32,136 nucleotides of DNA from CADCUY01 sp964242735 (GCA_964242735.1 CAXTAK010000025.1:1-32136), one strand, 5' to 3'; shown: positions 7,946 to 16,330, counted from the first letter of the stretch. A program made the numbers and translations. Notes: a model not told the origin generated them from the sequence alone.

Positions 7946-9483
7946 GAGGGCCCGCTGACCTCGGCGACCAGGTCCACGCCCTCGCTGCCGACCACCACCG
8001 CCGGGACCAGGGCGCCCACCGCGGCCGGCGGCGCCCCCGCCCTGGTGACCAGGCGCACCGTGCCGTCGACGTCGGGACCCTGGTGCTCAGCGCGGCCCAC
8101 GACCGCCGGCGCCGCACCGGTGTCGTCGGGCTCCTCGGCGACCTCCTCGACGAGCACCGTGACGCCCTCCCCGAGGCGGTCCTCGGCCCGCTGGCTCGTC
8201 AGCTCCTCGACGAGGCGCGAGAGGTGGTCGACGCGCGCGGAGATCTCCCCGTCGCTGATCTTGCCGGGCATGGACGCGGCGGCGGTGCCGTCCTCGTCGG
8301 AGTACCCGAAGACCCCGACGACGTCGAGGCGGGCGGCGACGAGGAAGCGGCTCAGCTCCTCCACGTCGTCCTCGCTCTCCCCGGGGTGACCGGTGATGAC
8401 GTTCGAGCGCACCCCCGCGGCCGGGTCGAGCGCTCGCACGCGGGCGAGGAGGTCGAGGAACTGCTCGGTGCCCCCGAAGCGGCGCATCGAGCGCAGCACC
8501 GCGGGCGCCGCGTGCTGGAAGGAGAGGTCGAAGTAGCTGCTCACCCCAGGGGTGCCCGCGATGGCCTCGAGGAGGCCCGGCCGCACCTCCGCGGGCTGCA
8601 GGTAGGAGACCCTGACCCGCTCGATGCCCGCGACGTCGGCCAGGCGCGGCAGCAGGGACTCCAGCGCGCGCAGGTCGCCGAGGTCCTTGCCGTAGGAGGT
8701 GGAGTTCTCCGAGACCAGGAACAGCTCGCGGACCCCGCGGTCGGCGAGCCACCGCGCCTCGGTGAGCACGTCCTCGGGTGGCCGTGAGACGAACGCCCCC
8801 CGGAAGGAGGGGATCGCGCAGAACGAGCACCGGCGGTCGCACCCCGAGGCCAGCTTCAGGGGCGCCCACGGGCTCGTGCCGAGCCGCGCGCGCACCACCG
8901 GCGGCCCGGACCGGGGGTGCCCCCCGCTCGCCGTCGAGGGTGCCCGCTCCCCGAGCGCCGTGGTCGCCGCTGGCGTGGCGCCGTGACCCGGCAGCGCCAC
9001 CCGCGCTGAGGCGCCCTGGCGCTGGGCCGGGGCCACGGGCAGCAGGGTGCGCCGGTCGCGGGGCACGTGCGAGGCCGGCCGGTGACCGGTCAGCACGTCG
9101 CCGAGGATGCTGGAGAGGTCGGCGTACGCGTCGAAGCCCAGGACCGCGTCCGCCTCGGGCAGGGACTCGGCGAGCTCGGTGCCGTACCGCTCGGCCATGC
9201 ACCCCACAGCGACGACGGCGCGCGTGCGCACGCCCGGGTCGGTGCTGTCCTTGAGGTCGGCCACGTCGAGCAGGGTGTCGACGGAGTCCTTCTTGGCCGC
9301 GTCGATGAACCCGCACGTGTTGACCACGGCGACGTCGGCGTCCGCGGGGTCCTCCACCAGGGCCCACCCCGCCTCGGCCAGGCGGCCGGCGAGCTCCTCG
9401 GAGTCGACCTCGTTGCGCACGCAGCCCAGCGTCACCAGCGCCACGGAGCGCGCGGGCGGGACGGCGGGATCGGGTGGCGGCAC
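7939..9483 (-). CDS. rimO: Ribosomal protein S12 methylthiotransferase RimO
   Basis: Radical SAM methylthiotransferase that modifies the conserved aspartate of ribosomal protein S12. From the GTG at 9483 it is 514 aa. Three N-terminal UPF0004 cysteines are visible (TLGC at Cys21, NTCGF, GCM), then the radical SAM cluster motif CDRRCSFC and family segments SYLQPAEVRP, YFDLSFQH and NVITGHPGESEDD. A C-terminal TRAM-like part (about the last 90 residues) should bind RNA. A Pro/Ala/Gly/Ser-rich insert of about 60 residues lies between the N-terminal domain and the SAM domain. An open frame continues upstream to 9750 but is low-complexity and overlaps ftsK. The -10 hexamer TAGCCT 7 nt before the 9483 GTG fixes that start and implies a leaderless mRNA. 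First gene of a minus-strand run with pgsA, cinA and clgR. Confidence 0.94.
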   Translation of the reverse strand: MPPPDPAVPPARSVALVTLGCVRNEVDSEELAGRLAEAGWALVEDPADADVAVVNTCGFIDAAKKDSVDTLLDVADLKDSTDPGVRTRAVVAVGCMAERYGTELAESLPEADAVLGFDAYADLSSILGDVLTGHRPASHVPRDRRTLLPVAPAQRQGASARVALPGHGATPAATTALGERAPSTASGGHPRSGPPVVRARLGTSPWAPLKLASGCDRRCSFCAIPSFRGAFVSRPPEDVLTEARWLADRGVRELFLVSENSTSYGKDLGDLRALESLLPRLADVAGIERVRVSYLQPAEVRPGLLEAIAGTPGVSSYFDLSFQHAAPAVLRSMRRFGGTEQFLDLLARVRALDPAAGVRSNVITGHPGESEDDVEELSRFLVAARLDVVGVFGYSDEDGTAAASMPGKISDGEISARVDHLSRLVEELTSQRAEDRLGEGVTVLVEEVAEEPDDTGAAPAVVGRAEHQGPDVDGTVRLVTRAGAPPAAVGALVPAVVVGSEGVDLVAEVSGPSW

Positions 9484-9490
9484 GGCCCCC

Positions 9491-9496
9491 AGGCTA
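9491..9496 (-). promoter_or_regulatory. -10 element for leaderless rimO
   Basis: TAGCCT on the minus strand lies 7 nt upstream of the GTG at 9483. The same hexamer at the same distance precedes ftsK. Confidence 0.6.
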
Positions 9497-9559
9497 GCCG
9501 AGGCCCTGCGACACCGTCCCGGGGCGAGTCCGCCCACGGGCCCCACGCGGCCGGTGCCG

Positions 9560-9573
9560 CGCTCGACCGAGCG
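9560..9573 (-). terminator. Small hairpin just after ftsK
   Basis: CGCTCG (9560-9565) and CGAGCG (9568-9573) form a 6-bp inverted repeat, beginning 4 nt after the ftsK stop codon at 9578. The nominal loop is only 2 nt and no T-run follows, so termination is uncertain. Confidence 0.3.
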
Positions 9574-9577
9574 TGGC

Positions 9578-12511
9578 TCAGCGCCGGTCGGTGAGCTCCC
9601 ACGCGTCCTCGGAGGGCTCGTCGCCGGTGTCGGCGTCCTCCCAGGCGTCCGGGGAGACCGCTGCCGCGGGTCCGGCCCCGTCGAGCGCTCCGGTCCCGCC
9701 CGCCGGCCCGGTCTCACCGGCCGGCCCGACCCCGCCTGCCGGTCCGGCACCGGGCTCCCCGCGCAGCGCGGCGAGCAGCACCTGCACGTCGTCGGGCTTC
9801 ACCAGGACGTCACGGGCCTTGGAGCCCTCGCTGGGGCCGACGACGCCGCGGGTCTCGAGCAGGTCCATCAGGCGCCCGGCCTTGGCGAAGCCCACGCGGA
9901 GCTTGCGCTGCAGCATCGAGGTCGACCCGAACTGCGAGGTCACGATCAGCTCCGCCGCGGCGAGCATCAGCTCCAGGTCGTCACCGACCTCCTCCTCGAC
10001 GGCCTTCTTCGCCGAGGTCACCACCACGTCGTCGCGGTAGACGGGCCTGGCCTGCGTCTTCACGTGCTCGACGATCGCCACGACCTCGGACTCGGGCACC
10101 CACGCGCCCTGGACGCGCACCGGCTTGGACGTGCCCATCGGCAGGAACAGCGCGTCACCCTGCCCGATGAGCTTCTCCGCGCCGGGTTGGTCGAGCACCA
10201 CCCGTGAGTCGGCGAGCGACGACGTCGCGAACGCCATCCGTGAGGGCACGTTGGCCTTGATGAGCCCGGTGACGACGTCGACGCTGGGCCGCTGGGTGGC
10301 CAGCACCAGGTGGATGCCGGCGGCCCGCGCCAGCTGGGTGATCCGCACGATCGACTCCTCGACGTCGCGGGGCGCCACCATCATCAGGTCGGCCAGCTCG
10401 TCGACGACGATGAGGAGGTACGGGTAGGGCGTCAGAGCGCGCTCGCTGCCCGGCAGTGGGGTGACGGTGCCGGCCCTGACGGCCTTGTTGAAGTCGTCGA
10501 CGTGCTTGAAGCCGTACAGCGCGAGGTCGTCGTAGCGGGTGTCCATCTCGACCACCACCCACGCGAGCGCCTCGGCGGCCTTCTTGGCGTTGGTGATGAT
10601 CGGGACGATCAGGTGCGGGATGCCCTCGTAGGCGGTGAGCTCCACCCGCTTGGGGTCGACGAGGATCATGCGGACCTCGTCGGGCGTGGCCCGCATGAGG
10701 ATCGAGACGATCATGGAGTTGATGAAGCTGGACTTGCCGGCCCCGGTGGACCCGGCGACGAGCAGGTGCGGGGTCTTGGCGAGGTTGGCCATCACGTAGC
10801 CGCCCTCGACGTCCTTGCCGACCCCCATGATCATCGGGTGTCCGTCCTTGTGGGCGGTGTCGCTGCGCAGCACGTCGCCGAGGGAGACGATCTCCCGGTC
10901 GGTGTTGGGGATCTCCACCCCGATGGCCGACTTGCCCGGGATCGGGGACAGGATGCGGACGTCGGCGCTGGCGACGGCGTAGGCGATGTTCTTGCTGAGC
11001 GCGGTGACCCGCTCGACCTTCACCCCCGTGCCCAGCTCGACCTCGTAGCGCGTGACCGTAGGACCGCGGGTGTAGCCGGTGACCCGGGCGTCGATGCTGA
11101 AGTTCTCCAGCACCGCGGTCAGCGCCTCGACGATCTTCTCGTTGGCGGGGGTCCTGGTGCGGTGGCTGCTGCCGGGTGAGAGCAGCTGGGAGTCGGGGAC
11201 GGAGTAGCTGCCCTCCGAGATGACCGAGTAGCTGCCCTCGGACAGCAGCTGCTCGACCCGTGGTGGTAGCTGCGCGGTCGGCGGCGCGACCACCGAGCCC
11301 TCACAGCCGGAGCCGGCCGCGGCCGGTCCCCGCGGCGAGGACGAGCCCGAGGCCGGTGGTGCGCCCGAGCTCGACGCCGCCGCAGCCGCCGCGCTGCGGG
11401 CGGGGCGGACGGCGACCTCCTGGGTGTCGGCGCCCACCCCGCTCGAGTCCCCGCCGGCCTTCGCGCCGGTGGCGCGGTCGGTCAGGTCCAGCACCGGGCT
11501 GTCGTAGGCCTCATCACCGGCGCGCGCCTGCCCGTGGGGATGGCGCCCCCTCCGGCGCTGCCACAGGGCGCGGGCGGCGGGGTCGGCGGGCTCGGGCCCC
11601 AGCTGCTCCCCGTCGTGGCGGCGCCCCCTGCCGCGGCGGCCCCGGGGGGCCTGCTCGTCCGCGGCGAGCGGCTGCCCCTCGGCCCCCTCCCGGGGGCGGT
11701 CCTCCGAGCCGGGCTGGTCGGCCTGGCCGGTGAGGTGGCGGTAGAGCTGGGCGAGCCGGCTGCCGATGAGGTGCACGGGCGTCGCGGTGATCACCAGCAG
11801 GGCGAAGAACCCCAGCATGAGCAGCAGCGGCACCGCCACCCACAGCGTGCCGGCGGCGACCAGCGGCGTGGCCACGAGGTATCCGAAGACCCCGCCCGCC
11901 TCGCGCAGCGCCGCCGCTCCGGCCGACGGCGACGGCGCGCCGGACGCGAGGTGGGCGATGCCCGTCGCCGCCACGGCCAGGGCGCCCACGCCGATGCCGA
12001 TGCGGTGGTTGGCCGTGACGCGGTCGGGGTGGCGCAGGATGCGCACGGCGAGGGCGAGCAGCAGCAGCGGGGCGACGAGGGCGACGTCGCCCACCGTCCC
12101 CGCGGCGATCGCGTGGGCCACGCGCCCCAGCGCCCCCGGAGCGCCCCACCACTCCGCGGCGGCGACGACCAGGGCGGCGGCGAGCAGCACCAGGCCCAGG
12201 CCGTCCCGCCTGAGGTCGGACTCCACGTCGGTGCCCCCGTCCTCCCGCAGTCGCCGTGCCGAGCCGCCGACCAGGTGCGCGATCCCCATCCACGCCCGAG
12301 CGGCCAGGCGCAGCGGCAGTGACCGCCGCACCCGGCCGGTGCGCGCGGACCCGCCCGAGCGCCGCTGCGCCGAGCCGCCCGTGCGCGCCCGCGCCGAGCC
12401 CCGCGATCGCGTGGCAGCGGGCTCGACCGCACCGGTGGTGGCTCGGCCCGTCGTCGGTCGAGCCGTCGCCGCCCGTGCGGGCGAGCGGGGCGTGCGGGTC
12501 CGCGTGGCCAT
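9578..12511 (-). CDS. ftsK: FtsK/SpoIIIE-type DNA translocase
   Basis: Septal DNA translocase that pumps chromosome ends through the closing division septum and helps resolve dimers. 977 aa. An Arg/Ala/Thr-rich cytoplasmic N-terminus (1-70) is followed by about four membrane spans (about 110-280), a disordered linker (about 285-480) and the motor. The motor shows Walker A GSTGAGKS (587-594) and Walker B PYLLIVVDELADLMM, plus ATQRPSVDVVTGLIKANVPS. The C-terminal winged-helix gamma domain (SQFGSTSMLQRKLRVGFAKAG) would read orienting sequences. Oddities: a duplicated SEGSYSV where the family has one copy, and a GPAGG-rich tail of about 40 residues. The ATG at 12511 is 7 nt after TAGCCT, so it is probably leaderless. 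Confidence 0.96.
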   Translation of the reverse strand: MATRTRTPRSPARAATARPTTGRATTGAVEPAATRSRGSARARTGGSAQRRSGGSARTGRVRRSLPLRLAARAWMGIAHLVGGSARRLREDGGTDVESDLRRDGLGLVLLAAALVVAAAEWWGAPGALGRVAHAIAAGTVGDVALVAPLLLLALAVRILRHPDRVTANHRIGIGVGALAVAATGIAHLASGAPSPSAGAAALREAGGVFGYLVATPLVAAGTLWVAVPLLLMLGFFALLVITATPVHLIGSRLAQLYRHLTGQADQPGSEDRPREGAEGQPLAADEQAPRGRRGRGRRHDGEQLGPEPADPAARALWQRRRGRHPHGQARAGDEAYDSPVLDLTDRATGAKAGGDSSGVGADTQEVAVRPARSAAAAAASSSGAPPASGSSSPRGPAAAGSGCEGSVVAPPTAQLPPRVEQLLSEGSYSVISEGSYSVPDSQLLSPGSSHRTRTPANEKIVEALTAVLENFSIDARVTGYTRGPTVTRYEVELGTGVKVERVTALSKNIAYAVASADVRILSPIPGKSAIGVEIPNTDREIVSLGDVLRSDTAHKDGHPMIMGVGKDVEGGYVMANLAKTPHLLVAGSTGAGKSSFINSMIVSILMRATPDEVRMILVDPKRVELTAYEGIPHLIVPIITNAKKAAEALAWVVVEMDTRYDDLALYGFKHVDDFNKAVRAGTVTPLPGSERALTPYPYLLIVVDELADLMMVAPRDVEESIVRITQLARAAGIHLVLATQRPSVDVVTGLIKANVPSRMAFATSSLADSRVVLDQPGAEKLIGQGDALFLPMGTSKPVRVQGAWVPESEVVAIVEHVKTQARPVYRDDVVVTSAKKAVEEEVGDDLELMLAAAELIVTSQFGSTSMLQRKLRVGFAKAGRLMDLLETRGVVGPSEGSKARDVLVKPDDVQVLLAALRGEPGAGPAGGVGPAGETGPAGGTGALDGAGPAAAVSPDAWEDADTGDEPSEDAWELTDRR
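11198..11242 (-). repeat. 24-bp-period in-frame duplication in ftsK
   Basis: Two 21-nt copies (11198-11218 and 11222-11242) differ at two positions and are spaced 24 bp apart. They encode SEGSYSV twice, just before the conserved motor domain, where FtsK proteins normally have a single LSE/LPxxxLL segment. Confidence 0.8.
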
Positions 12512-12518
12512 GTCGATC

Positions 12519-12524
12519 AGGCTA
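12519..12524 (-). promoter_or_regulatory. -10 element for leaderless ftsK
   Basis: TAGCCT on the minus strand lies 7 nt upstream of the ATG at 12511, with no Shine-Dalgarno between them. Confidence 0.6.
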
Positions 12525-12606
12525 GCGTCCAGTCACACCGTTCACGCACTTCACACGCGTCACATCCGTGGGCGCTCGCACGACGCTGCCACACCGGGGG
12601 GCGCCA

Positions 12607-12627
12607 CCGGCGGCGGCGCGCCGCCGG
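12607..12627 (-). terminator. GC-only hairpin directly after rnj
   Basis: A perfect 9-bp stem (12607-12615 with 12619-12627) with a 3-nt loop starts 1 nt after the rnj stop codon. There is no T-tract, as is common for actinobacterial 3' ends. It may stop transcription or protect the 3' end of the dapA-rnj mRNA. Confidence 0.5.
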
Positions 12628-12628
12628 C

Positions 12629-14347
12629 TCAGGTCTCGATGACGATCGGGATGATCATGGGCTTGCGCCGCAGCGTCGTGGAGGCCCACCGACCCATCAC
12701 CCGCCGCACCACCTGCTGCAGCTGGTGGTTGTCGGAGGCGCCGTTGCCGATGGCCTCGGCGAGCGCGTCGGCGATCTTCGGACGCACGCCCTCGAAGACG
12801 GAGTCCTCCTCCGCGACCCCGCGGGCGTGGACCTCCGGCCCCACCACCACCTTCCCCGAGGCCGCGTCGACGACGACGAAGACCGACACGAAGCCCTCGT
12901 CGCCGAGGGTCTGCCGGTCCTTGAGGTCGGCGTCGGTGATGGAGCCGACGGAGGAACCGTCGACGTAGACCATCCCGCACGGGACCTGCCCGACCACGGA
13001 GGCCCGACCGTCGCGCACGTCGACCACCGACCCGTCCTCGGCGAGCAGCACGCGCTCCCGGGCGATGCCGGTGCGCACGGCGAGGTCGGCGTTGGCGATG
13101 AGGTGGCGCACCTCCCCGTGCACGGGGAGCACGTTCCGCGGGCGCAGGATGTTGTAGCAGTACAGGAGCTCCCCGGCACTGGCGTGCCCCGAGACGTGCA
13201 CGCGGGCGTTCCCGGAGTGGACGACGGTGGCCCCCAGGCGCATGAGCCCGTTGATCACGCGGTACACGGCGTTCTCGTTGCCCGGGATCAGGGAGGAGGC
13301 GAGCACCACCGTGTCGCCGCTGCCCACCTCGACGCGGTGGTCGCGGTTGGCCATCCGCGACAGGGCCGCCATCGGCTCGCCCTGGCTCCCGGTGCACATC
13401 AGCACCACCCGCGCGTCGGGCAGGCGCTCGACCTCCTTGATGTCCACCAGCACCCCGTCGGGGACCTGGAGGAACCCCAGCTCGGCGGCGATGCCCATGT
13501 TCCGCACCATCGACCGCCCCACCAGAGCCACCTTGCGCCCGTGCTTGGCGGCGGTGTCCATCACCTGCTGCACGCGGTGCACGTGGCTGGCGAAGCTCGC
13601 CACGATCAGGCGGCGCTCGGCGCCGGCGAAGACGCGGTCGAGCACCGGGGTGATCTCCCGCTCGGAGGTGGTGAACCCCGGCACCTCCGCGTTGGTGGAG
13701 TCGACCATGAACAGGTCGACGCCCTCCTCGCCGAGGCGGGCGAAGGCGCGCAGGTCGGTGATGCGCCCGTCCAGCGGCAGCTGGTCCATCTTGAAGTCCC
13801 CGGTGTGCAGCACCGTGCCCGCGGTGGTGCGCACCGCGACGGCGAGGGCGTCGGGGATGGAGTGGTTGACGGCGATGAACTCGCAGTCGAAGGGACCCAG
13901 CCGCTCGCGCTGCCCCTCGGTGACCGTGAGGGTGTAGGGCTGGATGCGGTGCTCCTTCAGCTTCGCCTCGATGAGGGCCAGCGTGAGGGTGGACCCCACC
14001 AGGGGGATGTCCTGGCGCAGCCGCAGCAGGAACGGGACCCCCCCGATGTGGTCCTCGTGCCCGTGGGTGAGGACCACCGCGACGACGTCGTCGATGCGGT
14101 CGGCGATGTAGGAGAAGTCCGGCAGGATCAGGTCGACGCCCGGCTGGTTGTCCTCGGGGAAGAGCACCCCGCAGTCGATGACGAGCAGCTTGCCGTCGAT
14201 CTCCAGCACGGCCATGTTGCGTCCGACCTCACCGAGCCCGCCGAGCGGGACGATGCGCAGGGTGCCCCGCTCCAGGGGCCGCGGGAGGCTCTGGCGCGCG
14301 CGTGCGCTCAGGTCGTGGGTGTCCGGGCGTGCGGGTGCTGCTGTCAC
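12629..14347 (-). CDS. rnj: Ribonuclease J
   Basis: Metallo-beta-lactamase/beta-CASP ribonuclease with 5'-3' exo- and endonuclease activity in rRNA maturation and mRNA decay. 572 aa. Metal-binding motif HGHEDH is at residues 95-100 (LTHGHEDHIGG), followed by the HTGDFK segment, the beta-CASP region with FASHVHR, and the HVSGHAS and PVHGE motifs typical of RNase J. The C-terminal domain (from about 450) ends in TTLRRKPMIIPIVIET. The GTG at 14347 overlaps the dapA stop as GTGA, so it should be translated by coupling to dapA. The dapA-rnj pair is widely conserved in actinobacteria. A strong hairpin follows the stop. All active-site motifs look intact. Confidence 0.96.
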   Translation of the reverse strand: MTAAPARPDTHDLSARARQSLPRPLERGTLRIVPLGGLGEVGRNMAVLEIDGKLLVIDCGVLFPEDNQPGVDLILPDFSYIADRIDDVVAVVLTHGHEDHIGGVPFLLRLRQDIPLVGSTLTLALIEAKLKEHRIQPYTLTVTEGQRERLGPFDCEFIAVNHSIPDALAVAVRTTAGTVLHTGDFKMDQLPLDGRITDLRAFARLGEEGVDLFMVDSTNAEVPGFTTSEREITPVLDRVFAGAERRLIVASFASHVHRVQQVMDTAAKHGRKVALVGRSMVRNMGIAAELGFLQVPDGVLVDIKEVERLPDARVVLMCTGSQGEPMAALSRMANRDHRVEVGSGDTVVLASSLIPGNENAVYRVINGLMRLGATVVHSGNARVHVSGHASAGELLYCYNILRPRNVLPVHGEVRHLIANADLAVRTGIARERVLLAEDGSVVDVRDGRASVVGQVPCGMVYVDGSSVGSITDADLKDRQTLGDEGFVSVFVVVDAASGKVVVGPEVHARGVAEEDSVFEGVRPKIADALAEAIGNGASDNHQLQQVVRRVMGRWASTTLRRKPMIIPIVIET

Positions 14348-15252
14348 AGAAGATGAGCTCCTCGTAGGCCGCGCTCCACGAGCGCGACCTGGTCGTCGGT
14401 GGCCGCCACCAGGGGCGAGCGCACGGTGCGATGGGCCACCACGCCGAGCAGCTGGAGAGCCGCCTTGACCATGATGGCGCCCTGGGTGTGGGTCATGATC
14501 GCCTCGACAGCGGGCAGCAGCTGCCGGTGCAGCGCGACCGCGCTCGACAGATCACCGGCGTCGACCGCCGCGACCATCGCCGCGTACTGGTCGCCCGCCA
14601 CGTGGCCGACGACGCTGACCACTCCCACCGCGCCCTGCGTGAGGTGCGCGAGGTTGAGCTGGTCGCTGCCGGAGTAGTACGCGAGGTCGCAACCGGCCAT
14701 GACCGCCGACGAGGCGAAGAGGTCGTCCTTCGCGTCCTTCACGGCCACGATGCGCGGGTGCTCGGCGAGCCGCAGCAGCGTCGAGGTGCTCAGCGCCACC
14801 CCGGTGCGCCCGGGGATGTCGTAGACCATGACCGGCAGCCCCGTCGCGGACGCCACCTGGCCGAAGTGCTCGACGAGCCCGTCCTGCGGGGGCTTGTTGT
14901 AGTACGGCGTGACCACCAGCAGCCCGTGGACGCCGGCCTGCTCGGCCGCCCGGGCCCGGGCAACGCTGTGCCGCGTGTCGTTGTTGCCCGAGCCCGCGAC
15001 CACCACCGCGCGGTCCCCCACCGCCTCGACGACCGCGCGCAGCAGCGCGTCGTGCTCGTCCTCGGCGAGGGTCGGTGACTCGCCGGTGGTACCGGCGACG
15101 ACGAGGCCGTCGTGACCGTGGTCGACCAGGTGCGCAGCCAGGGCCTGGGCGGCGGGGAGGTCCAGCTCGCCGTCGGCCGCGAAGGGCGTGGCCATCGCGG
15201 TGAGCACGCGGCCGAACGGCCGGCGCAGGTCACCTGACGGCGCGTCGCTCAT
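14344..15252 (-). CDS. dapA: 4-hydroxy-tetrahydrodipicolinate synthase
   Basis: Condenses pyruvate with aspartate semialdehyde, the committed step towards diaminopimelate and lysine. 302 aa, the usual length. Visible residues: GTTGES with Thr55/Thr56, PYYNKPP (116-122), YDIPGRTG with Tyr144 and Arg149, and Schiff-base Lys172 in VAVKDAK. The ATG at 15252 lies 6 nt downstream of TAGCCT, pointing to a leaderless transcript. Its ATGA also overlaps the stop of the upstream plsC-like gene, so it may be made both from its own promoter and by read-through. Its stop overlaps the rnj start. DapA paralogues acting on other 2-keto acids exist, but the rnj linkage and the motifs support true DapA. Confidence 0.95.
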   Translation of the reverse strand: MSDAPSGDLRRPFGRVLTAMATPFAADGELDLPAAQALAAHLVDHGHDGLVVAGTTGESPTLAEDEHDALLRAVVEAVGDRAVVVAGSGNNDTRHSVARARAAEQAGVHGLLVVTPYYNKPPQDGLVEHFGQVASATGLPVMVYDIPGRTGVALSTSTLLRLAEHPRIVAVKDAKDDLFASSAVMAGCDLAYYSGSDQLNLAHLTQGAVGVVSVVGHVAGDQYAAMVAAVDAGDLSSAVALHRQLLPAVEAIMTHTQGAIMVKAALQLLGVVAHRTVRSPLVAATDDQVALVERGLRGAHLL

Positions 15253-16280
15253 GGGGCCAGGCTACCGGGCGGGGCGGGTCCGGCCTCGCGGCTCGGCTCG
15301 CCATCGGGGTCCAGCCCGGCGTCCACCGCGGGGCTCCCCTCGTCAGCGGGCGGCAGCCCCGCGCCGGCCACCGGTGCGCCAGCGGCCGACGGCGTCACGG
15401 CCGCCGCCCCGGCGGGGTCCGTGGGTGCGGGGTCCGTGGGCGCGGGGTCCGTGGGCGCGGGGGCGTGGCGGCCACCGGGTGCGGCGCCCGCGGGCCCGTG
15501 GTCGGAGACCGCCGCGGGATCGGCCACCGCCCGGGCCGCGGCCACCGCGTCCTCGCCGCCGACCGCGCCCCGGGTGGCAGCGGCCAGTCGCGCCTTGACC
15601 GGGGCGGCCGCGAGGCGCTCCTTCATCGTCGAGGCGTACATGTCCGCGTACTCCTGCTTCGACAGGCGCATCAGCTCGTACATGATCTCGTCGGTGACGG
15701 ACCGCAGCACGAAGCGGTCGTTCTCCATCCCGGCGTAGCGCGAGAAGTCCATCGGCGCGCCGATCATCACTCGCACCCGGGCCACCCGGGGGATGGAGGT
15801 GCCGATGGGCTGGACGACGTCGGTGCCCACCATCGCCACGGGGATCACCGGTGCCCCGGTGCGGAGCGTCAGCCGCGCCACCCCCGTCTTCCCCCGGTAC
15901 AGCCGCCCGTCGGGGCTGCGGGTGCCCTCGGGGTAGATCCCGACCAGCTCACCGCGGCCCAGCACCGAGGCCAGGGCGGTGATCGCCCCCTCGGCGGCCT
16001 TCCCGCCCGAGCGGTCCACGGGCACCTGACCGACACCGCGGAAGAAGCCCGCCTTCAGCCGTCCCCTGACCCCGCGGCCGGTGAAGTACTCGGACTTGGC
16101 CAGGAAGCTGACCCGCCGCGGCACCACCACGGGCAGGAAGAAGGAGTCCGAGACGGAGAGGTGGTTGCTCACGAGGATCGCCGGCCCGATCGGCGGGATG
16201 TGCTCCAGGCCGGTCACGGTCGGGCGGAAGATCGTCGCCAGGAGCGGCCACAGGATGGCCTTGCCGATCCAGTAGAGCAC
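15249..16280 (-). CDS. 1-acyl-sn-glycerol-3-phosphate acyltransferase (PlsC) family protein
   Basis: Membrane-associated acyltransferase of the LPLAT family, expected to acylate lysophosphatidate or a related acceptor in phospholipid synthesis. From the GTG at 16280 it is 343 aa. The catalytic H-x4-D motif is His40...Asp45 (NHLSVSDS) and the acceptor-binding EGTR motif is 118-121 (YPEGTRSPDG). The domain ends near residue 230. The rest is an Ala/Pro/Gly/Asp-rich tail with three APTDP repeats, unusual for the family. I prefer the GTG at 16280 over the one at 16295 because AGGAGGGG stands just before it and VLYWIGKA fits family N-termini. The stop overlaps the dapA ATG. M. tuberculosis has an acyltransferase (Rv2182c, from memory) in the matching block. 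Confidence 0.9.
   Translation of the reverse strand: MLYWIGKAILWPLLATIFRPTVTGLEHIPPIGPAILVSNHLSVSDSFFLPVVVPRRVSFLAKSEYFTGRGVRGRLKAGFFRGVGQVPVDRSGGKAAEGAITALASVLGRGELVGIYPEGTRSPDGRLYRGKTGVARLTLRTGAPVIPVAMVGTDVVQPIGTSIPRVARVRVMIGAPMDFSRYAGMENDRFVLRSVTDEIMYELMRLSKQEYADMYASTMKERLAAAPVKARLAAATRGAVGGEDAVAAARAVADPAAVSDHGPAGAAPGGRHAPAPTDPAPTDPAPTDPAGAAAVTPSAAGAPVAGAGLPPADEGSPAVDAGLDPDGEPSREAGPAPPGSLAP
15259..15264 (-). promoter_or_regulatory. -10 element for leaderless dapA, inside the end of plsC
   Basis: TAGCCT on the minus strand is 6 nt upstream of the dapA ATG at 15252. It lies within the last codons of the upstream acyltransferase frame (encoding G-S-L-A-P), making it a nested promoter. Confidence 0.6.
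15414..15458 (-). repeat. 15-bp tandem repeat, 3 copies, in the plsC tail
   Basis: Three consecutive copies of GGGGTCCGTGGGYGC (plus-strand reading; 15414-15428, 15429-15443, 15444-15458) encode the pentapeptide APTDP on the minus strand. One T/C change separates the first copy from the other two. Confidence 0.9.
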
Positions 16281-16330
16281 CGCTCCCCTCCTCACGGGCA
16301 GTCCTGCCCCCGGCGGGGCGGTGACCGTTC

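Noticed and set aside
9484..9750. N-terminal extension of RimO to 9750
   Set aside because: Low-complexity Arg/Pro/Thr sequence overlapping the ftsK 3' end. The promoter and GTG at 9483 give a normal RimO N-terminus.
12725..14356. Plus-strand 543-codon open frame opposite rnj
   Set aside because: His/Asp/Val-rich antisense of RNase J, an effect of GC-rich codon usage, with no recognisable domain.
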